Assembly (NCBI GenBank): GCA_934565795.1 | Contig: CAKTIM010000008.1 | Location: forward strand, 27,803-91,802 | Length of the DNA stretch: 64,000 nucleotides | DNA from: an uncultured Oscillospiraceae bacterium | GTDB lineage: Bacteria > Bacillota > Clostridia > Oscillospirales > Oscillospiraceae | Direction of reading: 5' to 3' | Shown here: positions 42,402-49,747 of the stretch, piece by piece | Layout of the letters: every line of letters starts with the position of its first letter | Numbering within the stretch: position 1 is the stretch's first letter | Notes under the pieces: model-generated | Databases searched by the model: none | Told to the model about the DNA's origin: nothing | What the model saw: the letters and a program-made list of their open reading frames with translations, nothing else | Position numbers and translations under genes: made by a program

Positions 42402-43118
42402 CTAACGCCGGATGATGTCCTTGATGACCTCGCCCGCCAGGATCAGCCCTGCCGCGCCGGGGACAAAGCTGACGGAGCCGGGAATCTGGCGCTTGCCCAG
42501 AGCGGCGGCCTCCTCCTCCCAGCCGGTGGGCTTTATGGCCTCCTCCTGGGAGTATACCACCTTCAGGTGGCGGATGCCCCGCCTGCCCAGCTCCCGGCGC
42601 ATCACCCGGGCCAGGGGGCACATGCTGGTTTTGGAGATGTCCGCCACCTGGAAGGCGGTGGGATCCAGCTTGTTGCCGGTGCCCATGCAGCTGATGATGG
42701 GGGTGCCGCATTCCGCCGCCCGCTGCACCAGGGCCAGCTTGGCTGCCACCGTGTCCACCGCGTCCACAATGTAATCATAATCCCGGAAATCCAGGGCGTC
42801 CGCCGTTTCGGGCAGATAGAACATGGTAAATTCCCGCACCACGCAGGCGGGATTGATCTGAGCGATCCGCTGCCGCGCCGCCTGGGTCTTTGGCATGCCC
42901 ACGGTATCGTGAGTGGCCAGCAGCTGCCGGTTCAGGTTGGACAGGCTGATCTCGTCCTTGTCGATCAGATCCAAGGCTCCCACGCCCGCCCGGCACAGGG
43001 CCTCCACCACATAGCCGCCCACGCCGCCCAGTCCAAACACAGCCACCCTGGCCCCAGCCAGCCGCTCCACCGCGTCCTCCCCCAGCAGCATACCCGTCCG
43101 CGCAAATTGTTCTTCCAT
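42402..43118 (-). CDS. tcdA: tRNA threonylcarbamoyladenosine dehydratase TcdA
   Basis: A 238-residue ThiF/E1-like ATP-dependent enzyme that dehydrates t6A37 of tRNA to its cyclic form. The nucleotide site is FGLGGVGGYVVEAL (about 28-41), with LIDKDEISLSNLNRQ (about 51-65) and the DAVDTVAAKLALV loop; conserved cysteines sit in ISCMGTGNKLDP and KTSMCPLARVMR. The end (PGSVSFVPGAAGLILAGEVIKDI) is typical of YgdL/CsdL proteins. Stands alone. Confidence 0.92.
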   Translation of the reverse strand: MEEQFARTGMLLGEDAVERLAGARVAVFGLGGVGGYVVEALCRAGVGALDLIDKDEISLSNLNRQLLATHDTVGMPKTQAARQRIAQINPACVVREFTMFYLPETADALDFRDYDYIVDAVDTVAAKLALVQRAAECGTPIISCMGTGNKLDPTAFQVADISKTSMCPLARVMRRELGRRGIRHLKVVYSQEEAIKPTGWEEEAAALGKRQIPGSVSFVPGAAGLILAGEVIKDIIRR

Positions 43119-43189
43119 AATATCAGGCTCCCTTAGTGTGCAAATTGATTGTGTTTTTTATAATTTGAGGGTAAAAGCAAAAAATTACT

Positions 43190-43580
43190 GCCCCCGTAGG
43201 GGTCGGCAACCTGCCGACCCTCAACCCTGCGGTCTTTGAGTGGTAAAGAAAAACGTATAACCCAAAGGGTACATCCCCAAGCTTCCCTGAGGGGGAAGCT
43301 GTCGCCGCAGCGACTGAAGAGGGCACTCAGCGTATGGTTTTGAGAGAGAGTTGGTTAAAAAGGTAGACGGTTAAGCACCCTGAGTGCGTAGGGGCGGATA
43401 CCAGCCGCCCGAAAGGTAATGAACGTGAGCTGTACAGACGAACCACTCAATCCCGGTACACGGCGGGGCGACAAATTGCCGCCCCCTACGAACTCAGAAA
43501 ATTTTCGTACATTCCACTCACCGTACTGCTATCGAAGCAGCGACGTTGCGGGCGGCTGGTATCCGCCCCTACGGAGGGGG
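43190..43580. repeat. REP/BIME-like hairpin block 11
   Basis: Left heads at about 43197 and 43389; inverse heads at about 43483 and 43566; GACTGAAGAGGGC at 43312. No nested 64-bp element and no gene. Confidence 0.9.
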
Positions 43581-43593
43581 GGCTTTACTGAAA

Positions 43594-43633
43594 GCGCCGC
43601 GCGGTTCGGTGGGATGTCCGAATCGCGCGGCGC
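43594..43633 (-). terminator. Terminator of the patB-gtrII operon
   Basis: 16-bp GC-rich stem (43594-43609 with 43618-43633, one mismatch), 8-nt loop; minus-strand tail GCTTTC. Confidence 0.7.
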
Positions 43634-43694
43634 TCCCCGGTTGGGGAATATTATAATGGGGGTGCGGGGAAAATGCAACCAAAAGATACTGCGT

Positions 43695-45275
43695 TTACTC
43701 CGTCGTCATGTCTGAGGACAGCAGGATGACCAGGACGCCGTCCACCATCTGGACGCTGTCCTTGGCGGGGAAGGGGTGCATCTGGAGCACCTGCTCGTTT
43801 TCCTTCAGCGCCTCCAGCGCGGCGCCGGTGACGAATTGGGCGGGGTAGCCCAGGTAATAGTCCAGGTAGCGCTGGTGGCTGAGGGGCTGGGTGGTGGAGA
43901 AATTGAACCACAGGCCGGTGCCGTCGTGGGGCAGGCCGGGGCGATAGCGATTCAGCGGGCCGCTGCCCAGCAGGCCCAGGATGGCCACCGGGGTTTTGCC
44001 GGGGATGTAGTCCTCGGTCTGCTCCATGCGGTCGATGATCCGGGTGTAGGTGGACAGGGTGGCGTCGTTCTCCAGCTGCTTTTTCAGGGCGATTTCGTTG
44101 GAATACAGGCAGCTGTCATAGATCAGCACACACGCCAGCGCCGCGCACAGCGCCCGGGCAGCCCGGGAGAATTTCCGCTCCCCCGGCGTCTGCTCCCGCA
44201 TTTCCGCCAGCGCCAGCACGCAGACGTAGGACAGATTAAAGGAATACACCATGATCCAGTGGAAAATGTTGGAAACGGGAATGATGAAATTCATTCCAAC
44301 GGGGATCGCGGCGATCACGCCCACAATGCCCCATACATTTCCCTTGGGCAGCTTGTTGGAGACGGCCACGGAGATTGCGAAGTAGGCCGCCAGCGCCAGC
44401 ATCGCCAGGTTCACCCCCAGCTGGACAAGCCTGGAATGGGACGCCGGATAGAAGAACCACATATCCAGCGCCTCCAGGAAGTGATAGCCCCGCTCCAGGA
44501 TGGACTCCAGGGACAGGCTCACGGCGCTGCCCACGCTGTTGTAGGTCTCGGCGTCCGCCACCTGGGTCAGCTTCTGGGTGATGAGGGCGGCGATAAAATA
44601 CAGCACCATGGCCACAGCCACAGGCAGCAGGTGGCGGAAGGTCTCACCGTAAACCGCCGAAACCCGCTCCCCCCGCAGCAGCCGCAGCAGCGCCAGAATC
44701 AGCAGCAGATAGACGGCCACCTGGATATACGCCTGATAGATGCCCAGGGAGAGGAAATAGAACACCGCTGCCGCCAGCTCCCCCCGGCGCAGATGCAGCG
44801 CGGCCCACACGCCCAGCACCGCCAGCAGCAGGCACAGGCCATAGGCGTCCGCGTCATGCAGATAGGTGGCGTTGGTCAGGGAAACGGTGGAATTGGTCAC
44901 CAGAATGCCGCAGGTGAGCACCACGGTCAGCTTTTTTTGCAGCTTGAGAATGTCTGTGATGAAATAGATGCTGACCCACAGGAACACCAGCAGCAAAAAG
45001 CCATTGACGGTGGGCAGCAGGAATTTGCCCCGCACCAGCCGGTACACCGGCCGCAGGAACCGGCCGAAGGACAGCATCATGTCCGGGCTTGCCTCGTAGA
45101 CGGAGCCAAGGGAATCGTGGGAGAAGTTGGCGTTGAAGAAGAGGTATCCATAGGCCACCAGGCCGAAAAACAGCGTCCACCAGCCGATGTATTTCATCCG
45201 CTTCCAGTCAAAGCGAGGCGCCTGCCCGGGCCTGCACATTGCATTCAGCCGGGCGGAAAACGGTTGCTTATCCAT
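43695..45275 (-). CDS. GtrII-like multi-spanning glucosyltransferase-domain protein
   Basis: A 526-residue integral membrane protein with about ten spans, resembling the GtrII family (O-antigen glucosyltransferase of phage/serotype conversion and its many Firmicutes relatives). Recognisable points are NANFSHDSLGSVYEA (about 48-62), FGRFLRPVYRLVRGKFLLP and LTNATYLHDADAYGLCLLLA. The last ~120 residues form a soluble domain. It probably transfers a sugar from a lipid carrier to a surface polymer; the acceptor is unknown. It follows patB by 20 nt. Confidence 0.8.
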   Translation of the reverse strand: MDKQPFSARLNAMCRPGQAPRFDWKRMKYIGWWTLFFGLVAYGYLFFNANFSHDSLGSVYEASPDMMLSFGRFLRPVYRLVRGKFLLPTVNGFLLLVFLWVSIYFITDILKLQKKLTVVLTCGILVTNSTVSLTNATYLHDADAYGLCLLLAVLGVWAALHLRRGELAAAVFYFLSLGIYQAYIQVAVYLLLILALLRLLRGERVSAVYGETFRHLLPVAVAMVLYFIAALITQKLTQVADAETYNSVGSAVSLSLESILERGYHFLEALDMWFFYPASHSRLVQLGVNLAMLALAAYFAISVAVSNKLPKGNVWGIVGVIAAIPVGMNFIIPVSNIFHWIMVYSFNLSYVCVLALAEMREQTPGERKFSRAARALCAALACVLIYDSCLYSNEIALKKQLENDATLSTYTRIIDRMEQTEDYIPGKTPVAILGLLGSGPLNRYRPGLPHDGTGLWFNFSTTQPLSHQRYLDYYLGYPAQFVTGAALEALKENEQVLQMHPFPAKDSVQMVDGVLVILLSSDMTTE

Positions 45276-45295
45276 AAAAAATCTCCTTTATTATC

Positions 45296-46507
45296 TCAGG
45301 CGCCGAATACGTACTGCTCCAGCCGCCGGAAGGCCTCCTGCACCCGGGACAGGGGGAGGGCCAGGTTGACCCGGATGTGGCAGGGGCCGTGGAACGGGCG
45401 GCCATCCTGGAACGCTACGCCCACCGCCCAGGCGGCCTTCAGCACATCGTCCAGGCTCTTTCCGTGGGCGCGGCACCATTCGGTGCAGTCCAGGAACAGC
45501 ATGTAGGTTCCCTGGGGACGGCTCACCGTCACACCGGGGAAATGGTCGCGGATGTAATCGCAGGCGAAATTCACATTGCCGTTCAGCACCTGGCGCAGCT
45601 CCTCCAGCCACTCGATGCCCTCGTCCCGGTACGCGCCCATCAGGGCATACATGGATAGGACGTTCTGGGCGTTGTAGTGGCTCAGCTCCGCCTCCTTGGC
45701 CACCCGATCCCGGAGCCAGGAATTGTAGATGATGCTGTAGCTTCCCACCAGCCCCGCCAGGTTGAAGGTCTTGCTGGGGGCGTACATGGCCACGGTGCGC
45801 TGCTTTGCGTCCTCGCTCACCGTCTGGGTGGGGATGTGCCGGTAGCCGGGCAGGATCAGGTCAGACCATATCTCGTCGGAGATCACATAGACGTCGTATT
45901 TTTTGTACAGCTCCATCACCCGCTCCAGCTCCCAGCGCTCCCACACCCGGCCGCAGGGGTTGTGGGGGGAGCAGAGGATGGCAGCGTGAATCTTATATTG
46001 GACGATCTTTTCCTCCATGTCCGCCAGATCCATCCGCCAGATGCCCTGGGTATCCTGCCGCAGGGGGGAATGGACGATGTGATAGCCGTTGTCCTCCAGC
46101 GCGTGGGTGAAGCCGATGTAGGTGGGTGAATGCACCAGCACGTGATCGCCCCGGGAGCACAGCACGTTCACCGCGCTGACCACCCCGCCCAATACACCGT
46201 TGGCATAGCCAATGGCCTCCTGGGGCACGGTGACGCCGTGGCGCAGGGCGTGCCAGCGGATGATGGCGTCATAATATTCCTGCCGGGGGTCAAAATATCC
46301 GTAGGCAGGATGCTGCGCCCGCTGAATGATGGCCTGAGGCACGGTGGGCACCGTGGGGAAATTCATATCCGCCACCCACATGGGGATCAGGTCGAAGCCC
46401 TCTTTGCTGGGGCCGTCCGGGCTGAACACCGTCCGCCCCGGCGCTTCTACCGCAATGGCATCCATCCCCTGCCGCTCCAGAATGGATGTAAAATCGTATT
46501 TCATCAT
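45296..46507 (-). CDS. PatB/MalY-type PLP-dependent C-S lyase/aminotransferase
   Basis: A 403-residue fold-type I PLP enzyme. PLP site: SKTFNLAGLVGS (Lys about 240), with CSPHNPCGRVW (about 178-188) and SDEIWSDL (about 212-219). The MWVADMNFPTVP start (about 43-54) is typical of PatB/MalY proteins, which cleave cystathionine or cysteine conjugates. With metNIQ and a Met T-box elsewhere in the window, a role in sulfur-amino-acid metabolism is plausible. Probably cotranscribed with the downstream membrane protein. Confidence 0.9.
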   Translation of the reverse strand: MMKYDFTSILERQGMDAIAVEAPGRTVFSPDGPSKEGFDLIPMWVADMNFPTVPTVPQAIIQRAQHPAYGYFDPRQEYYDAIIRWHALRHGVTVPQEAIGYANGVLGGVVSAVNVLCSRGDHVLVHSPTYIGFTHALEDNGYHIVHSPLRQDTQGIWRMDLADMEEKIVQYKIHAAILCSPHNPCGRVWERWELERVMELYKKYDVYVISDEIWSDLILPGYRHIPTQTVSEDAKQRTVAMYAPSKTFNLAGLVGSYSIIYNSWLRDRVAKEAELSHYNAQNVLSMYALMGAYRDEGIEWLEELRQVLNGNVNFACDYIRDHFPGVTVSRPQGTYMLFLDCTEWCRAHGKSLDDVLKAAWAVGVAFQDGRPFHGPCHIRVNLALPLSRVQEAFRRLEQYVFGA

Positions 46508-46694
46508 AAAGCCCTCCTTGGGTCATTCGGGGCAATTCCCCTTTTTCACCCATTATAGCCTCTCCCCGCCCAAAAAGCAAGTGCCCCGCCCCGCCGCAAA
46601 AAAATCCGGGAAACGAAAAAAAGAATTGCAATGCATCGAATTGACTGGTATACTATATATAGAATGGGTGAGTGTGGGCAATCCCCCACAAACC

Positions 46695-47275
46695 GCCACC
46701 CCGTAGGGGCGGATATTAGCCGCCCGCTATGTGACGGTTTCGATAGCAGTGCGTTGAGTGGAATGCGCCAAAAGTTACTGAGTCCCGTAGGGGTCGGCAA
46801 TTTGTCGACCCGCAACGTTGCCACTTTGATAGCAGTGCGTTGAATGGCACCAGCTTCCGCTACCGCCAAAGCTTCCCTTGGGGGAAGCTGGCAGGCCGTA
46901 GGCCTGACTGAAGAGGGCCTACCGCAGTGCGTTCTTTATTAAGGGTAAGTTGAATGGTACACGCCAATCCATAGGGGCGGATATTAGCCGCCCGCTGTGT
47001 TCTGGGATTGAGCGGTTCGTCTATACAACTCACGTTCGTTACCTTTCGGGCGGCTGGTATCCGCCCCTACGGACTCAAAGTGTTTAACTTTCTACCTTTT
47101 TAACAAAATCTCTCTCAAAATTTCTACCTGAGTGCCCTCTTCAGTCGCTGAGGCGACAGCTTCCCCCACAGGGAAGCTTGGGGGATGTATACGTCAGATT
47201 ATACGTTCATCTTTACTGCTTCCGAAACCGTGGGGTTTAGGGTCGACTGGTAGCCGACCCCTACGGGCGCGGGGG
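46695..47275. repeat. REP/BIME-like hairpin block 12
   Basis: Left heads at about 46703 and 46788 (plus a degenerate one at 46972); inverse heads at about 47066 and 47259; GACTGAAGAGGGC at 46906 and GCCCTCTTCAGTC at 47135. The right arm 47063-47160 is the near-complete inverse of left arms such as 21186-21280. No gene. Confidence 0.9.
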
Positions 47276-47375
47276 GGCGCTGCTTTCGTTCGTGGCGGGG
47301 TGGCCGCTTTGTAAGAATACCAATCATCTCCGCGGGCGGGTGCCGGCGGATGCGCGAGACCTTGGAGGGGTTGCC

Positions 47376-48998
47376 ATGACTGTTGCCAACATTGTGGAGC
47401 TGCTGGGCGGATTGGGCGCGTTCCTGTTCGGAATGAAATACATGGGCGACGGCCTGGAGCTGGCCGCCGGGGCCAAAATGAAAGACCTGCTGGAAAAGCT
47501 GACCCGGAATAGATTCCTCGGCTTCCTGCTGGGCATGTTCGTCACCGTAGTCATCCAGTCCTCCTCCGCCACCACCGTCATGGTCATGGGCTTCATCAAC
47601 GCCGGGATCATGGATCTGGCACAGGCCACCGGCGTTATCTTCGGCGCCAACATCGGCACCACCATCACAAGCGTTCTGATCGCTCTGGACGTATCCGGCA
47701 TTGCCCCGTTCTGCATCTGCGTCGGCGCGTTTCTCATGCTGTATTCCAAAAAAGCCAAGGTCAAGCATGTGGGCCAGGTGATTTTGGGCTTTGGCCTTCT
47801 GTTTCAGGGCCTGCACACCATGAGCGTCGCCATGAAGCCTTTGGGGGAGGTCGCTTGGTTCCAGAGCTTTATTATGAATGCCCGCAATCCCATCCTGGGC
47901 ATTCTGGTGGGCGCGCTGATCTGCGCCGTGATCCAGTCCAGCTCCGCCGCCGTGGGCATCGTGCAGGCGCTGGCCATGCAGGGGCTGATGCCGCTGCACT
48001 TCGCCTCGTACCTGATCTGCGGCATCAACATCGGCTCCGCCATGCCCACCATCCTGGCCTCCATGAGCGCCCGGAACAATGCCAAGCGGGCGGCCATGAT
48101 CTATCTGATCTACAATGTGGTGGGCGCGGTGATCATGACCCCCATTACCATGTGCCTGCCCTATACGCAGCTGGTGGAGCGACTGATCCCCGACCCCGTG
48201 TTCCAGGTGTCCGTGGTGCATATCCTCTTCAAGGTGGTGGCCGCCGCTGTGCTGCTGCCCTGCACCAATCTGGTGGTCAGGCTGACCTACCGGCTGATCC
48301 CCAAGCAGAAGCATGAGGACGCCGCCCGGCTGGAATTCATCGACGTCAACCTGGTGGGCAACCCCAGTGTCTCCCTGCTGCAAATTCGCAGTGAGGTGGA
48401 GCGCATGAGCAAGGTGGTGGAGGAGAGCATCACCCTGGCCATGGACGGCATCCTGGCCGGAGAGGTGCGCCACGCCCAGACCATCACGGACAACGAAACG
48501 GTGATCGACTACCTCACCGACGCCATCAGCGATTACCTGGTGAAATTCAACGTGCAGGAGCTTTCCACCAAGGAGGCCAAGTACGTCAACCGGGTCTACC
48601 AGACCCTGAGCGACCTGGAGCGCATCGGCGACTATGCCGAGCACCTGCTGCACCTGTGCGAGCGCTGCACGGAAAAGGACATCGCCTATTCCGAAACAGC
48701 CCGCCAGGAGGTGCTGGACATGTACCACAACGTGCAGTCCCTGTATTCGGCCGCCGTGGCCAAATTCTACAGCCAGGATCTGGGCATCGACGAGCTGAAG
48801 CACCTGGCCCGTCTGGAGCGGGAGAACCGCAAGAAGGCCAAGCAGGCCCAGCAGAACCACATGAACCGCCTGCGGGCCGGAGAATGCTCCGCCGAAGCCG
48901 GCATCATGTTCGGCGAGGTACTCAACAGCCTCAACCGCATCGGCGGCCACTCCATCAACATCGCCGAAGCCGCCGTCACCCAAACCACCGAGAGCTGA
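47376..48998 (+). CDS. Na/Pi cotransporter family protein with PhoU-like domain
   Basis: A 540-residue protein. The membrane half has the duplicated NptA/PiT2b signature: VVIQSSSATTVMVMGF (about 50-65) and VIQSSSAAVGIVQAL (about 184-198), each with the QSSS motif used for sodium-phosphate binding. From about residue 335 a helical PhoU-like domain follows (SLLQIRSEVERMSKVVEESI, TLSDLERIGDYAEHLLHLCERC), likely regulating uptake. ATG 47376 is chosen with GGAGGGG upstream. Monocistronic. Confidence 0.92.
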   Translation: MTVANIVELLGGLGAFLFGMKYMGDGLELAAGAKMKDLLEKLTRNRFLGFLLGMFVTVVIQSSSATTVMVMGFINAGIMDLAQATGVIFGANIGTTITSVLIALDVSGIAPFCICVGAFLMLYSKKAKVKHVGQVILGFGLLFQGLHTMSVAMKPLGEVAWFQSFIMNARNPILGILVGALICAVIQSSSAAVGIVQALAMQGLMPLHFASYLICGINIGSAMPTILASMSARNNAKRAAMIYLIYNVVGAVIMTPITMCLPYTQLVERLIPDPVFQVSVVHILFKVVAAAVLLPCTNLVVRLTYRLIPKQKHEDAARLEFIDVNLVGNPSVSLLQIRSEVERMSKVVEESITLAMDGILAGEVRHAQTITDNETVIDYLTDAISDYLVKFNVQELSTKEAKYVNRVYQTLSDLERIGDYAEHLLHLCERCTEKDIAYSETARQEVLDMYHNVQSLYSAAVAKFYSQDLGIDELKHLARLERENRKKAKQAQQNHMNRLRAGECSAEAGIMFGEVLNSLNRIGGHSINIAEAAVTQTTES

Positions 48999-49004
48999 TA
49001 TTCC

Positions 49005-49031
49005 AAAAGCTCCCTTAAAAGGGGAGCTTTT
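49005..49031 (+). terminator. Intrinsic terminator of the Na/Pi gene
   Basis: Stem AAAAGCTCCC (49005-49014) and GGGAGCTTTT (49022-49031) with T-run. Confidence 0.88.
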
Positions 49032-49067
49032 ATATGTGGTATCCTTTTTGATAGTATGATACAAAAA

Positions 49068-49104
49068 AGTGCATTCTTGCCATTTAGGGAGAATGCACTA
49101 TAAT
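49068..49104 (+). promoter_or_regulatory. Promoter with overlapping inverted-repeat operator
   Basis: TTGCCA (49077-49082), 16 nt, TATAAT (49099-49104). A perfect 10-bp inverted repeat, AGTGCATTCT (49068-49077) and AGAATGCACT (49090-49099), 12 nt apart, covers both boxes. A bound dimeric repressor would block polymerase. Confidence 0.82.
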
Positions 49105-49135
49105 AAAGGTATCAAACGGAAACGGAGGCTTAGTG

Positions 49136-49489
49136 ATGGGAAATGTCATTATTATTGCGGTGATCGTGATCGCCGTTTTGCTGGGCGTGCGGTCGTCCAT
49201 TCAGCATTTTAAGGGTGAGGGCGGCTGCTGCGGCGGCGGGGGAGACGTGAAGCCGAAGCGCAAGAAGCTGCCCAAGGTGCTCTTTACCAAAACCTTCCGG
49301 GTAGATGGCATGCACTGCGATCATTGCAAAAACCGGGTAGAGGCCGCAGTGAACGACCTGGACGGCGTGGCGGGCAAGGTCAGCCTGAAAAAAGGCATCC
49401 TCACCGTCTTCTACGCCGAACAGGTAGAGGACGCCGCCATTATCGCCGCCATCCAAAAAGCAGGCTACACAGCCACGGCGCAGGACTGA
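49136..49489 (+). CDS. Membrane-anchored HMA-domain metal-binding protein
   Basis: A 117-residue protein: an N-terminal span (VIIIAVIVIAVLLGV), a Cys/Gly stretch (GGCCGGGG) followed by a basic linker (KPKRKKLPK), and a heavy-metal-associated domain with the metal site GMHCDHC (about 57-63) and KKGILTVFYAEQVEDAAIIAAIQKAGY. Similar proteins in Clostridia accompany FeoB or copper ATPases; here it stands alone. ATG 49136 follows ACGGAGGC. Copper or another soft metal is the likely ligand. Confidence 0.88.
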   Translation: MGNVIIIAVIVIAVLLGVRSSIQHFKGEGGCCGGGGDVKPKRKKLPKVLFTKTFRVDGMHCDHCKNRVEAAVNDLDGVAGKVSLKKGILTVFYAEQVEDAAIIAAIQKAGYTATAQD

Positions 49490-49545
49490 GCGGGCACGCA
49501 AAAACCGAGCAGCACCATTCGTCAATCTCCACGAAAGACATTCTG

Positions 49546-49645
49546 AGTGCGCAGGCAGGTCGGCAAATTGCCGACCCCTACGGACTCAGACGTTTTTTTG
49601 CTGCCGAAGCCCTCAGCTTTCGGGCGGCTGGTATCCGCTCTCCGG
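49546..49645. repeat. Short REP-like block 13
   Basis: One inverse head (CCCCTACGGACTC near 49574) and a degraded GGGCGGCTGGTATCCG hairpin half. The remaining 49490-49687 holds no gene. Confidence 0.75.
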
Positions 49646-49687
49646 GGGTGCGCCCCGTGCAATGATCCAAAATGGTTACGGTTTTTT

Positions 49688-49730
49688 AAGAGCGCCGCTT
49701 CGTCACCAAATGGCGAAGCGGCGCTCTTTT
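49688..49730. terminator. Bidirectional terminator between the HMA gene and ileS
   Basis: 15-bp stem AAGAGCGCCGCTTCG (49688-49702) with complement 49714-49728, T-runs on both strands. Confidence 0.92.
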
Positions 49731-49747
49731 GTCATATGCTTTTCTTC

